From assembly GCA_036804505.1 (NCBI GenBank), contig DAIRSI010000017.1, forward strand, positions 1-64,000: DNA of 64,000 bases. Direction: 5' to 3'. The stretch's first letter is position 1. Every line of letters begins with the position of its first letter. Source of the DNA: Phocaeicola_A sp036804505. Lineage in GTDB: Bacteria > Bacteroidota > Bacteroidia > Bacteroidales > Bacteroidaceae. Positions 6,980 to 14,790 of the stretch are shown in pieces. A program made the position numbers and the translations under genes. The notes below the pieces were generated by a model, which was not told the origin of the DNA, ran no database searches, and was given only the letters and a program-made list of their open reading frames with translations.

Positions 6980-7905
6980 GACTAATCAAAAATATACTCC
7001 AAGACAAGAATCTGCCACCTTGTGTTGCGACCATCGGCTTTTTCGATGGATTGCACAAGGGACACAGATATCTCATCGATCAGGTAAAAGCAGTTGCCGG
7101 AAGAGAACGGAAGGTTTCGGCTGTAATCACTTTTCCTGTGCATCCCCGCAAAGTACTTCATTCGGATTATCAGCCGGCATTGCTTTCCACCTTGAATGAA
7201 AAAATAAGCAATCTTGAAGATACAGGTGTAGACGAGTGTTTTTTGATTCCTTTTACCAAAGAGCTTTCTCTGCTATCGGCACATGATTTTATGCAGGAAG
7301 TTTTGAAAAGGCAATGCAATGTGTCAACTTTGGTGATTGGTTACGATCATCGTTTCGGTCATAACAGAAAAGAAGGCTTCGAGGATTATGTCCGTTTCGG
7401 TAAGGAAATAGGAATTGAGGTTCTGCAGGCGCAATCGTTCCAGGTGTGGGATACCGCAATAAGTTCTTCCGCATGTCGCACCTTTTTGCAGGAAGGAAAG
7501 GTGGAACAAGCTGCCGGTTGCTTAGGTTATTTATATAAGCTATCCGGTGAAGTGGTCAGCGGATACAAGGTGGGAAGAACCCTTGGTTTCCCTACGGCTA
7601 ATCTCGATGTGACGGATAAAGATAAACTGATTCCTGCCCGGGGTGTCTATGCAGTGAAAGTCCTTCTAAGAGGAATTCCATATAAAGGTATGCTTAATAT
7701 TGGATATCGCCCTACTTTGAATAACGGTAATGAATCATCTATCGAAGTGAATATTCTGGATTTTTCAGGAGAAATTTATAAAGAGACCTTATCCGTGGAG
7801 TTTGTCGGTAGAATAAGAGATGAAATCAGATTCTCTTCCATTGAAGAGTTGGTCAGTCAGCTTCAGGATGATGAGAAGCAAGCAAGGAAATTAGTCCAAC
7901 TATAA
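6976..7905 (+). CDS. ribF: Bifunctional riboflavin kinase / FAD synthetase
   Basis: At 309 residues this is the standard bacterial RibF. The N-terminal FAD synthetase domain has ATIGFFDGLHKGHRYLI (GLHKGH nucleotide-binding signature) and the family pattern VIGYDHRFGHNR. The C-terminal flavokinase domain has GRTLGFPTANL and MLNIGYRPT. It converts riboflavin to FMN and then FAD using ATP in the cytoplasm. It overlaps the upstream HAD gene by four bases. Confidence 0.95.
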   Translation: MRLIKNILQDKNLPPCVATIGFFDGLHKGHRYLIDQVKAVAGRERKVSAVITFPVHPRKVLHSDYQPALLSTLNEKISNLEDTGVDECFLIPFTKELSLLSAHDFMQEVLKRQCNVSTLVIGYDHRFGHNRKEGFEDYVRFGKEIGIEVLQAQSFQVWDTAISSSACRTFLQEGKVEQAAGCLGYLYKLSGEVVSGYKVGRTLGFPTANLDVTDKDKLIPARGVYAVKVLLRGIPYKGMLNIGYRPTLNNGNESSIEVNILDFSGEIYKETLSVEFVGRIRDEIRFSSIEELVSQLQDDEKQARKLVQL

Positions 7906-7967
7906 ATCACTTCTATTTATATAAGGTGTAATTAAAAATTATCTGTTATATAATAATAAATTATTGT

Positions 7968-7991
7968 TTTTCGATAAATAATTATCGAAAA
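7968..7991. promoter_or_regulatory. Perfect inverted repeat next to the CPBP promoter
   Basis: TTTTCGATAA and TTATCGAAAA are separated by ATAA. The repeat ends two bases before the TTTG -33 box of the next gene. It could be an operator, or a weak hairpin at the end of the ribF transcript. Confidence 0.45.
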
Positions 7992-7993
7992 TA

Positions 7994-8025
7994 TTTGTTC
8001 ATCTCAAAAATAATCATTTCCTTTG
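7994..8025 (+). promoter_or_regulatory. Promoter of the CPBP protease gene
   Basis: TTTG at 7994-7997 and TTCCTTTG at 8018-8025 are 20 bases apart; the -7 box differs from TAnnTTTG at one position. Confidence 0.55.
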
Positions 8026-8074
8026 CATCGTTGAAAAACGATAAATGTATATTAATCTCATAAAATTCAAGGAA

Positions 8075-8953
8075 ATGAAACGTGCGATATTTTTAATGGT
8101 GATTTATTTCATTTTTTCTATGATAGCAGGCTTTTTTCAGGCAGGTTATTTAATTATTCGTTCTTTGTTGGCTGGAGGCCATGTACTGGAAGCGATGTCA
8201 AATGTCCAGTCATCTCCGGAAATGATTTCTACTCTGGGTTGGGCCATGTTGCTTAGTCAGGTCGTGATGATATGGTTCATGTGGCATTTCCGTTACTTGA
8301 AGCCTGTCAAGGATTTCGGAGCAAAGCTGTCGTGGAAGGTATTTCTTTTGGCAGTACCCATGGTCGTAGCATTCGGTTATTCGCTTAACTGTGTGAATGA
8401 ATGGATCAGTCTGCCGAACATTGTGGAAGCACAGCTGAACGGCATGGTGAAGAGTGTGCCGGGTGTGCTCAGTATAGTTGTAGGTGCTCCATTGATGGAA
8501 GAATTGATGTTCCGCGGAGCAATAGAAGGCCATTTTCTTCGCCAAGGGAAGAGCCCGTTGTTTGCCATTTTGGTTTCAGGGCTTTTGTTCGGACTTTATC
8601 ACATGAATCCCGCTCAGATTCCTTTTGCCTTTCTTCTCGGATGCTTGTTGGGCTGGCTGTATTACAGAACAGGAAGCTTGTGGCCAAGTATTGTGTGCCA
8701 TGCCGTTAATAATGGTTTGGCAGTCATACTGTCTTTTGTTTTTGTTGATAAAGATAATATTTCTGATATTATTACGAATCCTGCTCTGGAATGGGGACTC
8801 GCCTTGGCTGCCCTGTTTGTAACGGCATTGTTGGTGTGGGTTATGGCACGCATAGTAAAGAAACCGGAGCCTGTCATGGAATTGGAAGGCAGTGAAATGA
8901 TTCCTCCAAGAATCATGAAAACAGTTGAAACTACGGAAGACTCTCTCTCTTAA
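8075..8953 (+). CDS. CPBP-family intramembrane metalloprotease
   Basis: A polytopic membrane protein of about 292 residues with the CAAX-protease/bacteriocin-processing (Abi) signature. The glutamate motif EELMFRGAIEGHF is followed by FGLYHMNPAQIPFAFLLGC and then LWPSIVCHAVNN. These supply the active-site Glu, Arg and His residues of this membrane-embedded metalloprotease family. Substrates are unknown here. I chose ATG 8075 (MKRAIFLMVIYF), which begins with a normal membrane segment; an in-frame ATG at 8045 would add ten residues. The C-terminal 30 residues are polar and probably cytoplasmic. Confidence 0.85.
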   Translation: MKRAIFLMVIYFIFSMIAGFFQAGYLIIRSLLAGGHVLEAMSNVQSSPEMISTLGWAMLLSQVVMIWFMWHFRYLKPVKDFGAKLSWKVFLLAVPMVVAFGYSLNCVNEWISLPNIVEAQLNGMVKSVPGVLSIVVGAPLMEELMFRGAIEGHFLRQGKSPLFAILVSGLLFGLYHMNPAQIPFAFLLGCLLGWLYYRTGSLWPSIVCHAVNNGLAVILSFVFVDKDNISDIITNPALEWGLALAALFVTALLVWVMARIVKKPEPVMELEGSEMIPPRIMKTVETTEDSLS

Positions 8954-8969
8954 TTTATTATATAAATCG

Positions 8970-9001
8970 GTCTCTTCCTTGCATGAATGCAAGGAAGAGA
9001 C
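8970..9001. terminator. Perfect 15-bp stem-loop between CPBP and DUF2975 genes
   Basis: GTCTCTTCCTTGCAT and ATGCAAGGAAGAGAC form a 15-bp perfect stem with a minimal loop, 16 bases after the CPBP stop. Only a weak T-containing stretch (TTCTCT) follows. It may be a terminator or a leader hairpin for the gene starting at 9026. Confidence 0.6.
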
Positions 9002-9025
9002 TTCTCTAAAAATAAAACAGAACTT

Positions 9026-9748
9026 ATGAAAAATAAATTGAACATATACTGTATACTGACTATTGTCTTCTTGTTGTTCTCTATTTCAGAGAATCTTTAC
9101 GGATTTTTCATCGGGGTGAAATCCGGTGTGGAAATGGCAAAAGAGAGTTTCGAAAAGAAAGACAAAACAGGGGAAAAACATGCCTACAAGATGGGATATG
9201 AATTGGGTAAGGGAACTGCAATTGGAGTTCGACTGCAAAATATAGGTTACGTAGATGTCATGCCATCTTCTTTGCTTCATACGGAAAGATGGATGAAAAA
9301 CGATTTGACGGGAGATTCTGTTGCTTTTTGGCCGGCGCAGCTCATTGTTTCTCCTGAACAATCGGCCTCTGCCGCACCTTCTTTTTGGGGCTTAACCCTA
9401 ATAAAGGGCTTTCTTCCAATTGTCATCCTTGTTTTAGGAATAATTTCATTAGTACTTTTCTATAAGCTGGTATGGAGAATCAACCATCAGGAAGTCTTCA
9501 GTTGGAAAAATGTGCGTACCTTGCGTAAAATAGCTTTATACCTCATACTTTTTGCTGTTTTTAGTACCGGTTCTTCCTTGATGAACGCCTATCAAATGAA
9601 TCAGGCATTTGCATTGGAAGGGTATTCAGTGAATTATTTGGGATGTTTCTCTTTTCTTTCTTTCCTGTTGGGTATGGTTTCGCTCATTGTTGCCGAAGTT
9701 TTCAGCATTGGACTCAAGATGCAGGAAGAACAGGAACTTACAATATAA
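9026..9748 (+). CDS. DUF2975 family membrane protein
   Basis: This 240-residue integral membrane protein has an N-terminal segment (LNIYCILTIVFLLFSI), an extracytoplasmic section, and three later membrane segments (FLPIVILVLGIISLVLFY, IALYLILFAVFSTGSS, FSFLSFLLGMVSLIVAEVFS). The C-terminal part matches DUF2975. Such proteins are usually encoded just upstream of a small Cro/C1 HTH regulator, as here at 9771. Function is unknown. ATG 9026 is preferred over an in-frame start at 8987 that lies inside the stem-loop. Confidence 0.75.
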   Translation: MKNKLNIYCILTIVFLLFSISENLYGFFIGVKSGVEMAKESFEKKDKTGEKHAYKMGYELGKGTAIGVRLQNIGYVDVMPSSLLHTERWMKNDLTGDSVAFWPAQLIVSPEQSASAAPSFWGLTLIKGFLPIVILVLGIISLVLFYKLVWRINHQEVFSWKNVRTLRKIALYLILFAVFSTGSSLMNAYQMNQAFALEGYSVNYLGCFSFLSFLLGMVSLIVAEVFSIGLKMQEEQELTI

Positions 9749-9770
9749 TGGATGTAGAAAACTCTGACTT

Positions 9771-9977
9771 ATGATCATAGTAAACCTAGATGTAATGATG
9801 GCAAAACGGAAGATTTCACTTGGAGATCTTGCCGAAAGAATTGATTTAACGCCTGCAAATCTTTCCATTCTCAAAACCGGGAAAGCGAAGGCCATTCGGT
9901 TCTCGACGTTGGAAGCAATCTGTAAAGAGTTGGATTGCCAACCGGGTGATATACTGGAATTTCGCGCTGACGAGTAA
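9771..9977 (+). CDS. Small Cro/C1-type HTH regulator (YozG-like)
   Basis: A 68-residue protein made almost entirely of one helix-turn-helix domain (KRKISLGDLAERIDLTPANL, then ILKTGKAKAIRFSTLEAICK, ending LDCQPGDILEFRADE). This is the short regulator regularly paired with DUF2975 membrane proteins. It probably binds DNA as a dimer and may control its own operon. The gap to the DUF2975 gene is 22 bases. Confidence 0.85.
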   Translation: MIIVNLDVMMAKRKISLGDLAERIDLTPANLSILKTGKAKAIRFSTLEAICKELDCQPGDILEFRADE

Positions 9978-9986
9978 TCGGAATTT

Positions 9987-10808
9987 TCAGAAAAGCGTTT
10001 TGTATTTACGGAGTTCATTCCTTAAGGGATGAGCTTTGTCGTTTGTGAACGAATTCAGTAACGCCCAGAAACGTTCGCCGTGATTCATTTCACGGGTATG
10101 GCAAAGTTCGTGAAGCAGCACATAGTCGATGAGATGAGAAGGAAGCAACATGAGATAAAGGCTCAGATTGATATTTTTTCGGGAAGAACAGCTTCCCCAG
10201 TTGGAATGGTTGCTTTTGATCGTGATGTCGCTGATCGGGAGGTGATATTCTTCGGAGAGTTGTTGGAGTCTTATGGGAAGATAATTTTTGGCTTGTTTGC
10301 GAAGAATACCTTCAATTACTTTGTGAAGCCATTCTTGCATTCTCTTTTCCTGAAAGTCGGTTCCCGGAGGGCAAATTATCCGTGAAACACCCGATGAAAA
10401 AACTGTTTGTGGGGAAGCCATCAGCATGCATAAGGAAATGGTTTCGGATTCTGTAGCCGGGAGTGTGCTGTTTTTTGAAATGGAAGCAATTGGTTTGTTG
10501 TTTAGTAGGAAATGGCCATTGGTACCTGTTTCTAAAAGAATGTGGAGCAAGTCTGTCTTTATTTCGAAGGACAAGTCGATGGGGTGCATCACCATTTTCT
10601 TTTTGCTTTTCAGGATAACCTCTTTGTGTTCTTTCAAAACTTCCTGTACTTGTTTCCATGAGACGCTTGGCGGAACAGTCACATAAATGGCATCCTGTTT
10701 GGTGCGCATGATGATTCTCTTTGCCCTTGGGTTCAGACGGAAGATGATTTCCCCCAGTTCGGGATCTTTAATGCGTGCAGGGATACTGTTTTTAGTGATT
10801 GAAAACAT
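9987..10808 (-). CDS. YgjP-like (DUF45) zinc metallopeptidase
   Basis: About 273 residues, with the C-terminal zinc-binding motif LLHELCHTREMNHGERFWALL (HExxH plus downstream His) and an upstream NWGSCSSRKNINLSLYLMLL typical of the YgjP/M48-like family. It is a soluble putative protease with no signal peptide. The open frame extends upstream to 11102, but ATG 10808 (MFSITKN) fits the -7 box at 10833-10840 and avoids overlap with the divergent lipoprotein gene. It is convergent with the HTH gene, nine bases away. Confidence 0.85.
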   Translation of the reverse strand: MFSITKNSIPARIKDPELGEIIFRLNPRAKRIIMRTKQDAIYVTVPPSVSWKQVQEVLKEHKEVILKSKKKMVMHPIDLSFEIKTDLLHILLETGTNGHFLLNNKPIASISKNSTLPATESETISLCMLMASPQTVFSSGVSRIICPPGTDFQEKRMQEWLHKVIEGILRKQAKNYLPIRLQQLSEEYHLPISDITIKSNHSNWGSCSSRKNINLSLYLMLLPSHLIDYVLLHELCHTREMNHGERFWALLNSFTNDKAHPLRNELRKYKTLF

Positions 10809-10832
10809 GGTGGTTTTGTTTGTTTCAGCATA

Positions 10833-10864
10833 CAAAAATAAAAAAAAAGTGTGGAGCATGCAAC
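10833..10864 (-). promoter_or_regulatory. Promoter of the YgjP-like gene
   Basis: Minus-strand -7 box TATTTTTG (10833-10840) and a GTTG -33 box (10861-10864), 20 bases apart. Confidence 0.6.
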
Positions 10865-10919
10865 TTTCGTATGCATTCATTCGTCTAATATACAGAAACC
10901 AATAAAAAACAGATAGATT

Positions 10920-11657
10920 ATGAAAAAGTATTTTCTTAGTTTGGTCACTATGTGCTTCTTTGCACTGACCATAAGCAGTTGCAGCATGACATATATGGGA
11001 GGGATCCAACCTAGCAAGCATCGCATTAGCCGTTCCTACAACAATGTAAAGGATTTTTCTTCCATTTATACCGACGTAGTGGCAAATATCGAATATACAC
11101 AAACCGATAAGGTAAGTGTCGTGATTGAGGGTCCGGATAATTATGTCCCTTTATTCATCGTCAATGAAAATAACGGTAACCTGAAGATCAATATGAAAAA
11201 AGGTTCTAGACTTTCTAAAGGTAATGTGGTTACCATACACTTGAGTAGTCCTAAATTTGTCAGTCTTGAGAATGAGGGGGTTGGAAATATTAAGCTTCTA
11301 GGTAAGATTCAAGGAGATGCGGTTGTAATAAAGAATGATGCTGTGGGAAACATTAAGGTGGAAAATCTCTTGTGTAATACTTTGAATGTAGATTCCGAAG
11401 GGGTAGGAAACCTGAATCTTGCCGGTGAATGCCGCACGGCCACCTATTCTGTAGATGGTGTAGGCAATTTGAATGCATCAGACATGAAAACTCAGGAACT
11501 CGATATTGACCAGGAAGGCGTAGGCAATATTTCTTGTTATGCATCCAAACGACTTATTGTGAAGTCTGAGGGAGTGGGCAATGTGAAATATGCAGGCAAT
11601 CCTCAGCAGAAGCAAATAAACCGTAGTGGTGTGGGTTCCGTCAAAGCCATTGATTAA
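10920..11657 (+). CDS. Head-GIN (DUF2807) lipoprotein
   Basis: A 245-residue protein with a lipoprotein signal (FFALTISSCS; Cys at about residue 21). A DUF2807 region follows in which GVGN recurs about every 20-25 residues (EGVGNIK, DAVGNIK, EGVGNLN, DGVGNLN, EGVGNIS, EGVGNVK). The pattern implies a right-handed beta-helix, as in the putative auto-transporter adhesin head domain. It is probably anchored to the outer or inner membrane facing the periplasm. Function is unknown. Confidence 0.85.
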   Translation: MKKYFLSLVTMCFFALTISSCSMTYMGGIQPSKHRISRSYNNVKDFSSIYTDVVANIEYTQTDKVSVVIEGPDNYVPLFIVNENNGNLKINMKKGSRLSKGNVVTIHLSSPKFVSLENEGVGNIKLLGKIQGDAVVIKNDAVGNIKVENLLCNTLNVDSEGVGNLNLAGECRTATYSVDGVGNLNASDMKTQELDIDQEGVGNISCYASKRLIVKSEGVGNVKYAGNPQQKQINRSGVGSVKAID

Positions 11658-11700
11658 TTAAATTCATTGTGAAATAGATATATTCTTCTTTTTAAAGATA

Positions 11701-11740
11701 ACAAAACCCCATGCTTGTGAAAGTGTGGGGTTTTGTTTTT
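11701..11740. terminator. Bidirectional rho-independent terminator
   Basis: ACAAAACCCCA (11701-11711) pairs perfectly with TGGGGTTTTGT (11726-11736), followed by TTTT. It serves the lipoprotein gene and the convergent chelatase gene. Confidence 0.85.
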
Positions 11741-11752
11741 ACAAAAGTCTTA

Positions 11753-12574
11753 TTAGTATGATAGGATTTTTTTGATATGGTTAATATAAAGTTTCCTGAT
11801 TAATGGATTTTCTCCTAATCCTCTCATAATGATATCTACTTTATATCCAAGATGTTCCAATTCTTTTTTCCATATAATCGCTATGTCTTCCTTTGTGTGA
11901 TTTCCGTTGACTAAAAGGAGAGGAATAAGGGTTACTCTTTTCGGATAGGTTTCTTTCAATTGTTGAATTGTTGTTTCAATTGTCGGGTATCCTTCTATCG
12001 TGCTAACATGATAATTTTTTATACCGCGTGATTTAATCATGTAATCTAGCATTGCATAGGTAGCTGTACTTGGCATTTTATTTCCGTGACCAATATAAAT
12101 ATAATCATGTTTTGTTTCCGATTTGTCTCGTAATAAAATATTAATTACGCTGTCGCAATCATCTGTAGTGAAGAGAAGAGGGTCTCCAACCTTGATTTGA
12201 TCAAAAAAAGATTTTACTTTTTCGACATCCTGTCTGACGGATTGCATCTCATTACCCTCTATGAGTGTTGTGCTTTGAAGATATATGTTCTTATAGCCTT
12301 CACTACGTAACTTTAATAAAGCGTCTAGCGGACTGTCTTTATGTATTCCACTATTTCTGAGCTTTTTCCTGACAACAGGAGATATGTAAGCTTCACGAAC
12401 TTCATAGTTCGGATATGCTTCTTTGATTTCTTTTGTAATTATATCAAGAGCCTGTTCTCTGGCTAGCGTATCGGAACTTCCGTAGTGAGTGACAAGAATT
12501 GCAGCTCTTTTTGTTTGTGCCGAAGAGGCAAGTCCGAGGCACAGAGAAAAAACTAGAATGAATAAATTTTTCAT
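11753..12574 (-). CDS. cbiK: Exported CbiK-type cobaltochelatase
   Basis: The 273-residue protein matches sirohydrochlorin cobaltochelatase CbiK. The three metal ligands fit the family spacing: His163 in YIGHGN, Glu194 in STIEGYP and His226 in NGNHTKED. The first 20 residues are a Sec signal peptide (LFILVFSLCLGLASSAQ), so the enzyme should work in the periplasm, unlike cytoplasmic CbiK of B12 synthesis. It is the last gene of a minus-strand cluster with a TonB receptor and a PepSY membrane protein. A role in inserting or removing metal from an imported tetrapyrrole is inferred from context. Heme, cobalt and nickel compounds are all possible. Confidence 0.85.
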   Translation of the reverse strand: MKNLFILVFSLCLGLASSAQTKRAAILVTHYGSSDTLAREQALDIITKEIKEAYPNYEVREAYISPVVRKKLRNSGIHKDSPLDALLKLRSEGYKNIYLQSTTLIEGNEMQSVRQDVEKVKSFFDQIKVGDPLLFTTDDCDSVINILLRDKSETKHDYIYIGHGNKMPSTATYAMLDYMIKSRGIKNYHVSTIEGYPTIETTIQQLKETYPKRVTLIPLLLVNGNHTKEDIAIIWKKELEHLGYKVDIIMRGLGENPLIRKLYINHIKKILSY

Positions 12575-12586
12575 CTTATATTTTAT

Positions 12587-14674
12587 TTATTTTAATCTTA
12601 ATGATAAGCCGATAACAAGCATTCTTCCGGGAGAATACAATGCATAGTTGGATCCTTTAGGTCGAGTGTCTTTCTTGTTGAAAATATTATCTATACCCAA
12701 GCTGGGTTCGAAAAAAATATGACGGAACTGATTGAAGGAATGGCGTGTGTTAATATTCCAAAGTCCATACCCGGGTGCATTTCCGAATATATCACTAGGA
12801 TAATAGACCTTACTTTGTAGACGTCCGTTTATATTGACATTAAAGGAATAGTCTTTCCATGTATGAGAGTAATTTCCACTGATCGTCCCTGTGTGGCGAA
12901 TGGAACGTTCAATATTTTGCCAGATTCCGTCATTCTGTCCTCTTGCATAAGCATAAGTATAGTTTCCACTTAAAGAGAATCCTTTGATGGAATTTGTAGA
13001 GATATTTATTTCCACACCTTTTATCTTTGCTTTGTTGAAGTTCACATACTCCTGGTAATTGACTAATTTCTGAGTTTGGGCATCAGTCAGGTCGAATTCT
13101 TTTTGAGCCCATTGGCGGAAGCTGTCAGGATTTGTAAGATCATTGATATTTGTGGCTACTTTAGTTATCATATTGGATATGTAATTCATGTAACCGGTTA
13201 TAGAAGCCGTGAAAAAATTCGAACGGTATTCCAAATTTAAGGAATAGTAGTTACTGTGTTCCGGATCAAGATTGGTGTTCCCTAAAGTAATGACGGGTTT
13301 TCCACCCATACTATTTTTGTAGAATTTGTAATAAAGCTCATCTAGTCCCGGTGCGCGGAATCCTCCTGCGTATGTTGCTCTTATATTAAAATTCTTTATT
13401 GAGTACATTAAAGCGATTTTGGGTGTTAGGGCAGCTCCGGCTTCTTCATGATAATCGTAACGTAGACCTAAGATTGTTTTAAAATTATTTGTAAATTTCA
13501 TTTCATGTTGTCCATAGGCCGAAATAGTATAGGTGTTTTTGTTTATGTTACCATTATTACTTTCCAACCCATCAGACCGAAAGTCGGTTCCGAATACTGT
13601 CGTACTATTCTTTGTAAATCCGAAAATTCCTTTGAGTTCTGCATCCTGAAAGGTTTGTTCTTTTGTGAATTTATACTGGCCTATTTGATAGTCTTTCGTT
13701 TTTACATTGTATTTATAATGTTGAGTGAAATCGTCGCCGATATAGTCAAAGTGCAATGAATTGCGCTTGCTTAACTTATAGGTGGCACCAGCACCGTAAC
13801 GGTATGATTCGTAATGCAGGTCATAATCGGATCCTCCTGTGACATTTTTATCAGTTATGGGTCTGTCTGTCAGTTTCCAATAATAGTTGCCAGTGGCATA
13901 GAAAGACAATTTATCATTTGCTGAAAAAGTAAATTTTTGATCTATGACATTTGAGTGAAATCCGATTGCTAATGGTGCAATGGAGGATTCTGTGCCTGTT
14001 ATTTTGTTATTCTTTGTTGTATATGCCAAGTTGCTGTTTTGCCATCCATCACTTTGATCGTGTTTGAATGAGGTATACGATCCGAATCGTCCTCTAGCTA
14101 TATCTAGTCCTACGGTTTGACTGTATTGCTTTTTCCCTGTATAGCGGCTGTTGCTTCTTACTTCTAAGACATGTTGAGGATCGTCTGTTATGATGTTGAT
14201 AACACCCGCAATGGCGTCCGATCCATAGAGAGATGATGCAGCTCCGTTTAAAACTTCAATACGTCTTATCCTACTCAAGTCAATACGGCTTAAGTCGACG
14301 TTTCCGCTTATGTCACCTGTCAACTTTTTCCCGTTGACTAATAGAAGAACATATTTGTTAGACAAACCATTCATCATCAGGTAGGATCCCATAGCATTTG
14401 GTGAGAATGAAAGTGAAGGAACCAAAGTTGTCATTGCTTGTTGAAAATCAACAATTCCTGCTTTTTTAATTTCATTGGACGTAATAACCGAAACGGGCGA
14501 TGCTGTATTTTTTAATCGCTGATGTGTTCCGGTTCCTGTAACTACAATGGGATTAAGTTCAAAAGTCCTTTTTGTTATGTCCAAAGTATCATTTGAATTG
14601 ATTTGGGCGTAAGCATTGAAAGAAAAGAGGCAATCGATGAGGACGACCATAATAATTTTTTGTTTTTTTATCAT
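12587..14674 (-). CDS. TonB-dependent outer-membrane receptor
   Basis: This 695-residue receptor has a signal peptide (ending NAYAQ), a TonB box-like stretch, a plug domain (PSLSFSPNAMGSYLMMNGLS; RRIEVLNGAASSLYGSDAIAGVINI) and a 22-strand-type barrel ending in GLSLRLK. It lacks the carboxypeptidase-like N-terminal domain and the size of SusC proteins, so it looks like a siderophore, heme or cobalamin receptor. The downstream exported chelatase (12 bases away) and upstream PepSY protein suggest metal or tetrapyrrole uptake. The ligand is not identifiable from sequence. Confidence 0.9.
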   Translation of the reverse strand: MIKKQKIIMVVLIDCLFSFNAYAQINSNDTLDITKRTFELNPIVVTGTGTHQRLKNTASPVSVITSNEIKKAGIVDFQQAMTTLVPSLSFSPNAMGSYLMMNGLSNKYVLLLVNGKKLTGDISGNVDLSRIDLSRIRRIEVLNGAASSLYGSDAIAGVINIITDDPQHVLEVRSNSRYTGKKQYSQTVGLDIARGRFGSYTSFKHDQSDGWQNSNLAYTTKNNKITGTESSIAPLAIGFHSNVIDQKFTFSANDKLSFYATGNYYWKLTDRPITDKNVTGGSDYDLHYESYRYGAGATYKLSKRNSLHFDYIGDDFTQHYKYNVKTKDYQIGQYKFTKEQTFQDAELKGIFGFTKNSTTVFGTDFRSDGLESNNGNINKNTYTISAYGQHEMKFTNNFKTILGLRYDYHEEAGAALTPKIALMYSIKNFNIRATYAGGFRAPGLDELYYKFYKNSMGGKPVITLGNTNLDPEHSNYYSLNLEYRSNFFTASITGYMNYISNMITKVATNINDLTNPDSFRQWAQKEFDLTDAQTQKLVNYQEYVNFNKAKIKGVEINISTNSIKGFSLSGNYTYAYARGQNDGIWQNIERSIRHTGTISGNYSHTWKDYSFNVNINGRLQSKVYYPSDIFGNAPGYGLWNINTRHSFNQFRHIFFEPSLGIDNIFNKKDTRPKGSNYALYSPGRMLVIGLSLRLK

Positions 14675-14699
14675 AACCTTAGCTTTTTGTTATCTTGCG

Positions 14700-14707
14700 C
14701 AAAGGTA
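14700..14707 (-). promoter_or_regulatory. -7 box TACCTTTG of the TonB receptor gene
   Basis: Minus-strand TACCTTTG followed by CGC, 25 bases upstream of the ATG at 14674. The shared motif at 14728-14749 lies exactly 20 bases further upstream. Confidence 0.6.
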
Positions 14708-14727
14708 AATGGTTTTTCATTCTAGGG

Positions 14728-14749
14728 AAATACCCAAAAAAGGGTAAAT
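14728..14749. promoter_or_regulatory. Putative operator upstream of the TonB receptor
   Basis: The core TACCCAAAAAAGGGTA is a perfect dyad (TACCC/GGGTA). A 22-bp version with 19 identical positions lies at 16325-16346 upstream of the PepSY gene, at the same distance from that gene's -7 box. This looks like a binding site of a common regulator. Its identity is unknown. Confidence 0.6.
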
Positions 14750-14790
14750 CCGTTGCTAATGAAGTCGTTAATAATAAGTATTCATACCTA

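Noticed and set aside
8401..8709. 102-residue plus-strand frame inside the CPBP gene
   Set aside because: It lies wholly within a well-supported gene in another frame, without promoter or family match.
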